Assembly (NCBI GenBank): GCA_965140365.1
Contig: OZ223196.1
DNA from: Hydrogenovibrio sp965140365
GTDB lineage: Bacteria > Pseudomonadota > Gammaproteobacteria > Thiomicrospirales > Thiomicrospiraceae
Reading direction: 5' to 3' (one strand)
Length of the DNA: 64,000 bases
The notes below the pieces were generated by a model. It worked only from the letters and a program-made list of their open reading frames with translations. It did no database searches and was not told the origin of the DNA. Every line of letters begins with the position of its first letter. The stretch's first letter is position 1. Shown piece after piece: positions 8,467 through 17,342 of this stretch. Made by a program: the position numbers and the translations under genes.

Positions 8467-10374
8467 TTAAGCCATTTCACCTGGGTAAGCTTCAATACCT
8501 GGGTTGCCTTTCACGCCAACCAACTTAGGATGGTTAACTTTCTTCAGCTTCATGTCGTTTTTGTGGTTACGTAGGTAATCCGCAGCAACGTCCCACATCA
8601 AGCGGCCGTCACCAACGGAATCCACTTGAGCCCAACCGGAAACCGTATAGGTTTTGCTGGCTTCAAGCGGCGTACCGTCGTCCAAACGCATGTCGGAGAT
8701 ACGGTTACCCAAAGACGCATTCGGTTCACAGGTATAGTCCATACCACCCAAACGAACCATGTCCCCACCGGATTGTAGGTATGGGTCTTTTTGGAATAGG
8801 TTTTCACAGATACCTTCTAGGATATCTTTCATCTGTGCACCGGTCACTTCAGACTTATACGTCTCACCGTAAGTCATAGACGTTTCGTCCATAACACGTG
8901 CCATGGTGATGGTTTCACCCGCCAATACGGACGTACCCCAACGTACACCGGCCGACATAGCGATTTGCGTGTCGTGCTCTTCGCGCAGTGAGTTTACGAT
9001 GATTTGGTCCCAAGTCCCCATGAAGTTACCACGACGGTATAGAGTATCTTCCGCCACAGCCAATTCTTCATTTAGGATTTCGTCGTAAGTCTTACCTAGA
9101 CGATCTTTGTTGTAATAATATTTCGGGTTACGCGACTCAATAATGTCTTTGTTATAGACTTTGGTGCCTAAGTGTTCGATGAAGGTCTTAACGCTTTCAT
9201 CGGCCGCCAAAACATTAGAGAAAACTGGCAACAATTTGTAGTCAACACCTCTCAATTTACCGTTTTGGATATCCAAGTCCATGCAACCAACGAACTTACC
9301 GTTAGAACCGGCGTTCGTTACGTAACAAACACCACCATCTGGCGTTTTCACGTTGATTGTCTTAGGAATACCGTCGTGAGTGTGACCACCGAAGACCGCA
9401 TCGATACCGGTAACGCGAGAAGCCATTTTGATATCCACGTCCATACCGTTGTGGGAAATCATCACAACCGCCGCCACTTTTTCGTTTTCACGAATGTGAT
9501 TCACGGTTTCTTGCAAAGCATCTTCACGCAGACCGAAAGACCAATCCGGGAAGTTGGACTGTGGGTTAGCGTTCGCTGTACGTGGGAAAGCTTGCCCCAC
9601 GACCGCGATGCGCTCACCGTTAACGATTTTAATTGAATAAGGTTTGAATGGACGTGCATCATCTTCATCATACATACCCAAACCATTGTGACGCTCCGTC
9701 ATTTCACGGTAAGCATCACCAAACAAAGAATCTTCTTTGATACGGATGTTCTGCGCCAAGAACTCACCCTTGAACTTGCCAAGGTTGGTTAGGACTTCGT
9801 CTTCATGGTAAGTGAATTCCCAGTGCCCTGTCATAATGTCCACACCCAACAGATTAGACGCTTCAACCATATCTTGACCACGCGTCCACAAAGCGGTACC
9901 GGAACCGTGCCACAAGTCACCACCGTCCATCGTTAAAGTGTTTTCACGACCACCGGCCGCTTCACGCAACTTGTCCAACAAGGTTTTAACGTGTGCGAAA
10001 CCGCCCACTTTACCATACTGCTCAGAAGCGTCTTGGAAGTTCAAGTAAGTGAATGCATTCGCCAAAGGCGTGTTTTCAGGAATATTTAATTCATTTAAGA
10101 AATAATTACCAACAACGTGCGGCAATTTACCGTAAGCAGGACCGGTACCCAAGTTAACGTTTGGTTCACGGAAGTAGATCGGCTTTAACTGCGCGTGTGT
10201 ATCCGTTAGGTGTAACAAACGTACTTTTCCTTTCATCGGAACATTGTACATATCGGAAGAGACAGCGGATCCCTTGCTTGGGCTTGAAGACATCGCTTTC
10301 GCTGTACCAGGAAGCATCCCGGCGGCGGCAGCCATAGACATTACATGAAGAAATTCACGACGATTTAAAGACAT
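8467..10374 (-). CDS. soxB: Thiosulfohydrolase SoxB, Tat-exported
   Basis: 635 residues. The N-terminus MSLNRREFLHVMSMAAAAG is a twin-arginine signal ending near ATAKAM-like residues (GTAKAM). The metallophosphatase domain shows LHLTDTHAQL (Asp58, His60), MDGGDLWHGSGT, the SoxB-type TGHWEF and GGHTHDG, followed by a 5'-nucleotidase-type C-terminal domain. SoxB is a periplasmic dimanganese enzyme that hydrolyses the sulfonate from SoxYZ-bound cysteine S-thiosulfonate, releasing sulfate. It stands alone here, with no soxXA, YZ or CD, so the Sox system is dispersed in this genome. About 200 AT-rich bases (10375-10578) upstream probably hold its promoter, which I could not resolve. Its codon use looks smoother than its neighbours', as in highly expressed genes. 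Confidence 0.97.
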   Translation of the reverse strand: MSLNRREFLHVMSMAAAAGMLPGTAKAMSSSPSKGSAVSSDMYNVPMKGKVRLLHLTDTHAQLKPIYFREPNVNLGTGPAYGKLPHVVGNYFLNELNIPENTPLANAFTYLNFQDASEQYGKVGGFAHVKTLLDKLREAAGGRENTLTMDGGDLWHGSGTALWTRGQDMVEASNLLGVDIMTGHWEFTYHEDEVLTNLGKFKGEFLAQNIRIKEDSLFGDAYREMTERHNGLGMYDEDDARPFKPYSIKIVNGERIAVVGQAFPRTANANPQSNFPDWSFGLREDALQETVNHIRENEKVAAVVMISHNGMDVDIKMASRVTGIDAVFGGHTHDGIPKTINVKTPDGGVCYVTNAGSNGKFVGCMDLDIQNGKLRGVDYKLLPVFSNVLAADESVKTFIEHLGTKVYNKDIIESRNPKYYYNKDRLGKTYDEILNEELAVAEDTLYRRGNFMGTWDQIIVNSLREEHDTQIAMSAGVRWGTSVLAGETITMARVMDETSMTYGETYKSEVTGAQMKDILEGICENLFQKDPYLQSGGDMVRLGGMDYTCEPNASLGNRISDMRLDDGTPLEASKTYTVSGWAQVDSVGDGRLMWDVAADYLRNHKNDMKLKKVNHPKLVGVKGNPGIEAYPGEMA

Positions 10375-10578
10375 ATTGTCCTACTCCGTTTGAAATTTAA
10401 AAAACGATTTCAGGCATCACAAACTACCTGAAACAAAAGCGAAAAATAAAGTTGTGTAACATTACTGGAAAGCGCCCTGTAAAGTCAAATAAACTAAAAT
10501 AATGCTTGATAAAATTTTATTTATCGACAATAGGCTTATTTTATATAAGCACTTTCTAATCTATTTATCCAATACCCC

Positions 10579-13500
10579 TTAACCGACCCACTTACGGGCG
10601 TTTCGGAACAAACGCATCCAAGGCGCGTCTTCCTGCCAGTCATCCGGATGCCAGGAGTTTTGAACCGTACGGAAAACACGTTCAGGGTGTGGCATCATAA
10701 TCGTCACACGTCCGTCCTGCGTGGTCAGACCGGTCATCCCGCCCTCGGAACCGTTCGGGTTAAACGGATAGGTTTCGGTTGGATTCCCCACCGAATCCAC
10801 ATAACGCAAACCGACCAGGCCTGACACATCCGCTGCGGAACCTACACCGAAGTCCATACGTCCTTCACCATGCGCCACCGCCACCGGAATGCGCGTTCCA
10901 GCCATGCCTTGCAACAGAATCGACGGCGACTCTTGAATTTCCACAAACGAGAAACGCGCTTCAAACTGCTCGGAACGGTTACGAACAAACGCCGGCCAAT
11001 GCTCCGCGCCCGGAATAATCTCTTTCAAATTCGACAACATCTGACAACCATTACAGACACCCAGTGTAAAAGTGTCTGCTCGCTGGAAGAACTGCTCAAA
11101 CGTTTGGCGCGCCGTGTCATTGAATAAAATGGAATTGGCCCAACCGCGACCAGCGCCCAAGACATCACCGTAAGAGAAACCACCACAGGCCACCAGACCA
11201 CGGAAATCATCAAACGCCACATCACCGGATAAAACATCCGACATATGCACGTCAATCGCATCAAACCCGGCACGATCAAACGCGGCGGCCATTTCCTGCT
11301 GACCGTTCACGCCCTGTTCACGCAAAATCGCCACTTTCGGACGCTGGCTGCGACTGAAACTTGCGGTAATGTCTTCATTCGGATCAAACGTCACCACCGG
11401 ACGAATTTCGGTGTTGGCATCTTTTTGAATGGCGTCAAACTCTTCTTGAGCGCAGGCTTCGTTATCGCGCAAGGCTTGCATACGATAACTGGTTTCCGAC
11501 CACCAGGCCTGGTAAGTTTTGCGGTCACCGCTCAACAGAGTTCGTCCATGGGCGACAATCTGAATGGCGTCGTCGTCACTTGTCGTTCCAATCCAATGAG
11601 CCATATCGGCTAAGCCATGCGCTTCCAACAAACCGGCAATCACCGCTTCGTCATCCGATGACACCTGGATCACCGCACCGACTTCTTCGGCACACAAGGC
11701 CGATACCGGCTCGTCACCCAAAGCGCTGGTATCCAACGTCAACCCACAGTGTCCTGCAAAGGCCATTTCCAACAGAGTAATCAAGAAACCACCGTCGGAA
11801 CGGTCATGGTAAGCCAACATCAAATCATCGGCCATCAAGGCCTGAACAAAGTCGAACAACCTCAACAAATCGTCGGCGGAATCCAAATCTGCGGAGACAT
11901 CACCGATTTGGTTATAGACCTGTGCCAAACAGCTACCGCCCAAACGGTTTTGGCCGCGACTCAAGTCAATCGCCAAAAGTTGGGTGTCCCCCAAGTCGGT
12001 ACGCAACTGCGGCGTGACCGTTTTGCGAACATCTTGTACCGGTGCAAAAGTGGTGATATTCAAGGACACCGGAGAGGTGACGGACTTAGATTCGTCCCCA
12101 TCTTGCCAAACGGTTTTCATCGACATGGAGTCTTTACCGACCGGCACGGCAATGCCCAACGCCGGACACAGTTCCAACCCGACGGTTTCAACGGCGTCGT
12201 ACAGGGCTGAATCTTCCCCCGGGTGACCGGCGGCGGCCATCCAGTTAGCGGAAATTTTAATGTCACTCATTTTGTCGATTTTAGCGCAAGCGATATTGGT
12301 AATCGCTTCGGCAATCGACAAACGGGCCGATGCTTTCGGATTAATCAACGCCACCGGCGGACGCTCACCCGTCGCCATCGCTTCACCGGTATAACCTTGG
12401 TAATCCGAACAGGTAATACCCGCATCCGCGACCGGCACTTGCCAAGGCCCAACCATTTGGTCGCGTGTGACCATGCCGGTAATGGTGCGGTCACCAATCG
12501 TAATCAAAAAGCTTTTGCTGGCAATGGTCGGCAACTTCAACAAACGTTCGGTGACATCGTTAAAATCCAGTACCGCCGGTTCAAACCCTGGTTGCGGCAC
12601 TCGGCGGGACGTTACCTGACGGTGCATCTTAGGCGGTTTACCCAGCAACACATTCAATGGCATATCGACTGGATTGTTGTCGAATTCCGTATCATTCACC
12701 ACCAGTTTTTGCTCGGCGGTCGCCTCACCGACAATCGCATATAAACACCGTTCACGGCGACAGATGGCTTCAAACTGTTCAATTTGATCCGGGTAAATGG
12801 CCATGACATACCGTTCCTGCGACTCGTTACACCAAATTTCCATTGGCGACATACCCGGTTCGTCATTTGGCACATCACGCAACAGGAAGCGCCCGCCTTT
12901 ACCGGCATCGTTCACCAGTTCCGGGAAGGCGTTTGACAAGCCACCGGCACCCACATCGTGAATGGAGGCAATCGGTGAATTTTCGCCCAAATAGGTACAA
13001 CGGTCGATGACTTCTTGGGCCCGTCTTTCCATTTCAGGGTTTTCACGCTGAACGGAAGCAAAATCCAGATTCTCCGCACCGGCCCCACTGTCCACCGAAG
13101 ACGCCGCGCCGCCGCCCAAACCAATTAACATGGCCGGTCCACCCAGCACCACCAGTTTCGCACCGGCTGGAATATCGTTTTTCTCAATGTGCATTTCACG
13201 GATATTCCCTAACCCTCCGGCCAGCATAATCGGTTTATGGTACCCTCGAATTTCTTCGCCCTCGTGGGTAATCAACGCATTTTCATAAGTCCGAAAATAC
13301 CCGTTAATCGCCGGACGCCCGAATTCGTTATTAAACCCGGCCGCGCCCAAAGGGCCTTCCATCATAATATCGAAGGCCGAAACGATTCGGTTTGGCTTGC
13401 CGTAAGCACGTTCCCAAGGTTGTTCAAACCCCGGAATATTCAAATTGGAGACAGTGAACCCGGTCAAACCGGCTTTAGGTTTGGAACCACGGCCAGTCGC

Positions 13501-14454
13501 ACCTTCATCTCGAATCTCACCACCGGACCCAGTGGCCGCACCCGGCCAAGGGGAAATGGCCGTCGGGTGGTTATGGGTTTCCACTTTAATTTGGAAGTGG
13601 ACGTTTTCATCGTTATATTGATAACGGCGGTTTTCAGCATCCGGGAAGAAACGTGTCGCTTGATAGCCTTCCACCACAGCGGCATTATCACTGTAAGCGG
13701 ACAACACGCCTTGTGGATTCTTCTGGTAGGTATTGCGAATCATGCCGAACAAAGAATTCGGTTTATCCTCACCGTCAATCGTCCAATCGGCATTGAAAAT
13801 TTTATGACGACAGTGTTCGGAATTCGCCTGAGCAAACATCATCAACTCGGCATCCGATGGATTGCGGTTCAAACCGATAAAGGCGTCAACCAAATAATCA
13901 ATTTCATCCTCCGACAAGGCCAGCCCCATATTACCGTTGGCTTCTGCCAACGCCGCTCGTCCACCACCTAAGACATCAACCGTACTTAATGGCTTAGGGG
14001 GTTGATGCGAAAACAAGGCTTCCAAAGTCGGCAAATCGTAACTGACCTGTTCCATCATACGGTCATACAATTCCGAAACCATCGTTTCATGAGCGGCCCC
14101 ATCGGCTCCATTCAAATAATAGACGACGCCACGTTCAATACGGTGAACCGAATCCAGGCCACAGGTATGGGTAATATCGGTTGCTTTAGAAGCCCAAGGG
14201 GAAATGGTGCCCAGACGCGGTGTAATAATGCAGCCGTTATCACCTTGTTCGCTCAAAACGTCTTCAGAGCCGTTCAAAAGCACGCGCAGTTTACGCCACT
14301 CATCTGGCTGTAAATCCGCAACGCCCTCATTCAGATCAACGAAATAAACATATTGCGAAGCCAACCCCTCAATGACGCCTTTGTCAGACAGCTTATTGAG
14401 CAATTGATTCAAGCGGTAATCGGAATGAGCGGATTTTCCCCAGATAACGTGCAT
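10579..14454 (-). CDS. purL: Phosphoribosylformylglycinamidine synthase PurL (large type)
   Basis: 1291 residues, the usual length of the single-chain proteobacterial enzyme. It makes FGAM from FGAR, ATP and glutamine in de novo purine synthesis. Visible parts: N-terminal domain (1-150), the ATP-binding halves (for example VETHNHPTAISPWPGAATG and the second AIR-synthase-like half with SAEAITN-type helices), and a C-terminal class I glutamine amidotransferase with the catalytic Cys in GVCNGCQMLS and the His/Glu in MPHPERVFR. ATG at 14454. No gene overlaps it. Two CAGGCCTG-type sites lie inside it. Confidence 0.97.
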   Translation of the reverse strand: MHVIWGKSAHSDYRLNQLLNKLSDKGVIEGLASQYVYFVDLNEGVADLQPDEWRKLRVLLNGSEDVLSEQGDNGCIITPRLGTISPWASKATDITHTCGLDSVHRIERGVVYYLNGADGAAHETMVSELYDRMMEQVSYDLPTLEALFSHQPPKPLSTVDVLGGGRAALAEANGNMGLALSEDEIDYLVDAFIGLNRNPSDAELMMFAQANSEHCRHKIFNADWTIDGEDKPNSLFGMIRNTYQKNPQGVLSAYSDNAAVVEGYQATRFFPDAENRRYQYNDENVHFQIKVETHNHPTAISPWPGAATGSGGEIRDEGATGRGSKPKAGLTGFTVSNLNIPGFEQPWERAYGKPNRIVSAFDIMMEGPLGAAGFNNEFGRPAINGYFRTYENALITHEGEEIRGYHKPIMLAGGLGNIREMHIEKNDIPAGAKLVVLGGPAMLIGLGGGAASSVDSGAGAENLDFASVQRENPEMERRAQEVIDRCTYLGENSPIASIHDVGAGGLSNAFPELVNDAGKGGRFLLRDVPNDEPGMSPMEIWCNESQERYVMAIYPDQIEQFEAICRRERCLYAIVGEATAEQKLVVNDTEFDNNPVDMPLNVLLGKPPKMHRQVTSRRVPQPGFEPAVLDFNDVTERLLKLPTIASKSFLITIGDRTITGMVTRDQMVGPWQVPVADAGITCSDYQGYTGEAMATGERPPVALINPKASARLSIAEAITNIACAKIDKMSDIKISANWMAAAGHPGEDSALYDAVETVGLELCPALGIAVPVGKDSMSMKTVWQDGDESKSVTSPVSLNITTFAPVQDVRKTVTPQLRTDLGDTQLLAIDLSRGQNRLGGSCLAQVYNQIGDVSADLDSADDLLRLFDFVQALMADDLMLAYHDRSDGGFLITLLEMAFAGHCGLTLDTSALGDEPVSALCAEEVGAVIQVSSDDEAVIAGLLEAHGLADMAHWIGTTSDDDAIQIVAHGRTLLSGDRKTYQAWWSETSYRMQALRDNEACAQEEFDAIQKDANTEIRPVVTFDPNEDITASFSRSQRPKVAILREQGVNGQQEMAAAFDRAGFDAIDVHMSDVLSGDVAFDDFRGLVACGGFSYGDVLGAGRGWANSILFNDTARQTFEQFFQRADTFTLGVCNGCQMLSNLKEIIPGAEHWPAFVRNRSEQFEARFSFVEIQESPSILLQGMAGTRIPVAVAHGEGRMDFGVGSAADVSGLVGLRYVDSVGNPTETYPFNPNGSEGGMTGLTTQDGRVTIMMPHPERVFRTVQNSWHPDDWQEDAPWMRLFRNARKWVG
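10815..10824. repeat. CAGGCCTG site, one outer mismatch, in purL
   Basis: Reads CCAGGCCTGA on the plus strand (TCAGGCCTGG on the coding strand, encoding Ser-Gly-Leu). A single-mismatch member of the iterated palindrome. Confidence 0.7.
11503..11512. repeat. CCAGGCCTGG site in purL
   Basis: Exact decamer with symmetric A/T flanks (ACCAGGCCTGGT). Read in the gene as Gln-Ala-Trp (TYQAWW). Confidence 0.85.
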
Positions 14455-14513
14455 ATTTTTTTCCTATACAAAAAGGCCTTTGCGTGAATCGATGACACGA
14501 CTAAAAGCCTCAT

Positions 14514-14540
14514 AAAAAACCCTCGGAAACACCAAGGGCT
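14514..14540 (-). terminator. bamC terminator
   Basis: On the minus strand a CCCTTGG/CCGAGGG stem with a short loop is followed by a T run. It lies about 36 bases past the bamC stop and upstream of purL, so it separates dapA-bamC from purL. Confidence 0.6.
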
Positions 14541-14575
14541 ATCTTAAAACAATTTTGAATAAATTCGAATTCGTC

Positions 14576-15766
14576 CTATTCGGCCAACAAGCCCAACGAC
14601 TGGAAGATGTAGTGGCGCTTCTCAGCCGTCAGCGGCTCACTGCCCTCCGGCGACTCCACTTTCAACAGACTGCCTTTCGTCGTACCGTCCTCGGCCATCG
14701 GCGAGACAGAGAATTTGACGATTTCCGGCAAATACTTCCCAGCCTCTTTATCGTCTCGCCAGAAGGCCAGCTTGGACATGAGAGTGTTTTCTTTTCGTGC
14801 CTCATCCGGCACTTTCACCCAAACTTCGCGGGTATCCGCTTTAATACGGTCATAGTGCCAATCGGCACGGTACAGCATCGCCTTCAAGTAGCTCCAGGTT
14901 TCCGCCGCGTCGGCTTTGACACGCAACCCTTCATATTCATCGTCGCCTTCAACAGAGACCAATCCCTCGGTGGATTCTATGGCTTTCAAGGATTCTTCCT
15001 GAGAAGCCCCAAAGAAAATCATGGACTGATAGATGGCTTCCGCTTCAACCATCGGGTTATAAGGGCGAACACGCCAACCGGAGGACACCACCATGGCTCC
15101 GTTTTCCGATTCCGCCGCATCTGGATCGGCCACCATGTAGTGATGGAAATACACTTTCGTCACCTGGCGTTCTTTATCGTATTCGACCTGAGCGATCAGG
15201 CGGTCATAAAGCCCTTCTGCCTGCTCAGGTCGCCAGCTGTTCAAAAGCTTCGTTAAAGGCCCCTGATCGTCCAACGGCACCAGCTCCTTACGCGGTACGA
15301 ATTCGGTACGAATGAAACCGGTATCTTTTCGAGCTTCCGCAATCGGCATCCCCAAGGATTCCAAAAACGCTTGCGTGCCATCCCAGACTTTCTCGCTGCT
15401 CATGCCCTTGATTTCCAACCAACGCTCGGACAAATTCGATTTCACGGTCAAATTATTGGCGCGATAGGTCGGCACATAACGATACTCTTCTTGAGCGGTT
15501 TGATTGGCGGAATTTTCCAACGTCACATCAAAGCGATCCTGGCGTTTGGCCGGAGCAAATAGGTTGGGCGGAACGTCTAGGTTCTGAGAAAGGGATTTTT
15601 CGGTTTTGCGATAATCGGTGTCGGCATCGTAATCCAACACCTCTTTGGCGTTTTGCCCACTTGAAGGCGTGGAAGAACACCCGACCATTAGAGCGGGCAA
15701 AGCAACCATCACAATACCGTACCCAGCTACGTTCAATAGTTTTTGAGAAAGGATCTTTAATTTCAT
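14576..15766 (-). CDS. bamC: Outer-membrane assembly lipoprotein BamC-like
   Basis: 396 residues with a lipoprotein signal ending in the lipobox LMVGC (Cys30). The disordered N-terminal segment includes the BamC hallmark LDVPPNLFAP, close to the E. coli phrase that binds BamD. A helix-grip BamC domain follows (ERWLEIKGMSSEKVWD, about 120-210), then a second C-terminal domain. BamC belongs to the BAM complex that inserts beta-barrel proteins into the outer membrane. It starts 4 bases after the dapA stop, the same order as in E. coli, which supports the call. Confidence 0.88.
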   Translation of the reverse strand: MKLKILSQKLLNVAGYGIVMVALPALMVGCSSTPSSGQNAKEVLDYDADTDYRKTEKSLSQNLDVPPNLFAPAKRQDRFDVTLENSANQTAQEEYRYVPTYRANNLTVKSNLSERWLEIKGMSSEKVWDGTQAFLESLGMPIAEARKDTGFIRTEFVPRKELVPLDDQGPLTKLLNSWRPEQAEGLYDRLIAQVEYDKERQVTKVYFHHYMVADPDAAESENGAMVVSSGWRVRPYNPMVEAEAIYQSMIFFGASQEESLKAIESTEGLVSVEGDDEYEGLRVKADAAETWSYLKAMLYRADWHYDRIKADTREVWVKVPDEARKENTLMSKLAFWRDDKEAGKYLPEIVKFSVSPMAEDGTTKGSLLKVESPEGSEPLTAEKRHYIFQSLGLLAE

Positions 15767-15770
15767 TCGT

Positions 15771-16646
15771 TTACAGGGCTCCTGCCGTTCGCAATGCTTG
15801 ACGCACCACTTCGTGATACTTTTCTGACAGCGGCGTCAACGGCAAACGAATGGCTCCGCCCATCAACCCCATTTCCATCATAGCCCATTTAACCGGAATC
15901 GGGTTGGCTTCAACAAACAGGGTTTGATGCAATTCAGCCAGCGGCGCATCCAGGCGACGCGCCGTTTCGGCATCACCGGCAATCGCCGCATCATAGACTT
16001 CGGAAACCTGCTGCGGACACACATTCGCCGTCACGGAAATGCCTCCATGGCCTCCGGCCAGCAGAAAATCAACGGCCGTACCGTCATCGCCGGTGTAAAG
16101 ATCAAAATCATCACCCGTCAACACTTTGATTTGTGCCACACGTTCGACATCACCCGTTGCTTCTTTCACGCCGACAATATTTTTAATGCCAGACAAGCGG
16201 CCGATGGTTTCCGGTAAAAGGTCACAGGCCGTGCGGCCCGGAACATTATAAAGAATTTGAGGGATATCGACCGTCTCGGCAATCTTTTTATAATGCAGGT
16301 ACAACCCTTCCTGAGTCGGCTTATTGTAATAAGGCGTCACCAACAAGCAGGCATCTGCTCCCACTTGCTTGGCATATTCGGTCAACTCAATCGCTTCGGT
16401 CGTGGAGTTGGCACCGGTTCCGGCAATGACCGGAATCCGTCCCGCGGTTTTATCGACCACAAAACGCACCACTTCACGGTGCTCTTCAAAGTCTAAAGTG
16501 GCCGATTCCCCGGTCGTGCCCATGGCGACGATGGCCTTGGTCTTGGATTTGACGTGAAACTCAATTAATTTTTCAAGCGCATCAAAATCCACTGATTCGT
16601 CCGCCCGCATCGGCGTGACCAAGGCAACCATACTCCCTCTAAACAC
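15771..16646 (-). CDS. dapA: 4-hydroxy-tetrahydrodipicolinate synthase DapA
   Basis: 291 residues from a GTG at 16646, which has GGAG nine bases upstream; it gives the N-terminus MFRGSMVALVTP, aligned with E. coli DapA. A TTG 15 bases further up also lies in frame. With the GTG start the catalytic residues fall at the E. coli numbers: Lys161 (GVKEATG), Tyr133 (YNVPGRT) and Thr44-Thr45 (GTTGES). The enzyme condenses pyruvate with aspartate semialdehyde, the first lysine/DAP-specific step, and feeds peptidoglycan. It is in an operon with bamC. Confidence 0.96.
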   Translation of the reverse strand: MFRGSMVALVTPMRADESVDFDALEKLIEFHVKSKTKAIVAMGTTGESATLDFEEHREVVRFVVDKTAGRIPVIAGTGANSTTEAIELTEYAKQVGADACLLVTPYYNKPTQEGLYLHYKKIAETVDIPQILYNVPGRTACDLLPETIGRLSGIKNIVGVKEATGDVERVAQIKVLTGDDFDLYTGDDGTAVDFLLAGGHGGISVTANVCPQQVSEVYDAAIAGDAETARRLDAPLAELHQTLFVEANPIPVKWAMMEMGLMGGAIRLPLTPLSEKYHEVVRQALRTAGAL

Positions 16647-16825
16647 GATGATTTTCTCCAAAAAATGAATGTAAAAACAAAAGAGTAATATTACCTTCTA
16701 ACCCCCTTTTCTTCAAGCGATTATTTTGCTCCTCATGTGCTTTTAAAGCTGTCGTCATCTTTTCATAATTTTTTCATTGAACAATTTTTTCAAACCCTGC
16801 ATACTGATTAAAAAAAGGAGCAAAA

Positions 16826-17302
16826 ATGACTGACAAAGCACGACTTGGCGAGAGCATCCCTTCTTTTTCTTTACTCGCCACTAACGACCGAACCATCACC
16901 GATTCCGACTTTTCCGGCCATTACACCATTCTCTATTTTTACCCGAAAGACAACACGCCCGGCTGCACCACCGAAGGCCAGGATTTCAGCGCCGCTTACG
17001 ATGAACTGAAACAACTCAACGCTCAAGTTTTCGGCGTTTCCAAAGACTCCATTCGAAAACACGAAAATTTCAAAGCCAAATTCGACTTTCCTTTCGAGTT
17101 GATTTCCGACCCGGACGAAACCTTATGCAACCTGTTCGACGTCATTAAATTGAAAAAGAATTACGGCCGCGAATACATGGGCATTGAACGCAGTACCTTT
17201 CTGATTAACCCGGAAGGTAAACTGGTTCACGAGTGGCGAAAAGTCAAAGTAAAAGAACACGTCAAGGAGGTCATGGACACACTCAAAACCTTTTCAGAAT
17301 AA
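16826..17302 (+). CDS. bcp: Thioredoxin-dependent thiol peroxidase, Bcp/PrxQ family
   Basis: 158 residues, starting after AAAAGGAGC. The peroxidatic Cys lies in YPKDNTPGCTTEGQDF (Cys about 48). The nearby resolving Cys found five residues later in E. coli Bcp is absent (Gln-Asp here), so the enzyme is probably of the 1-Cys kind or uses the Cys near residue 98 (DETLCNLF). It reduces peroxides in the cytoplasm at the expense of thioredoxin. It diverges from dapA and precedes the PhoH gene by 40 bases, probably in one transcript. Confidence 0.93.
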   Translation: MTDKARLGESIPSFSLLATNDRTITDSDFSGHYTILYFYPKDNTPGCTTEGQDFSAAYDELKQLNAQVFGVSKDSIRKHENFKAKFDFPFELISDPDETLCNLFDVIKLKKNYGREYMGIERSTFLINPEGKLVHEWRKVKVKEHVKEVMDTLKTFSE

Positions 17303-17342
17303 CGAACCAGCAAATTGCCTCGTATACCATAGGATTCCATCG

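Noticed and set aside
11749..12744. Plus-strand frames over purL
   Set aside because: Overlap conserved purL motifs on the other strand and have no ribosome sites or recognisable domains.
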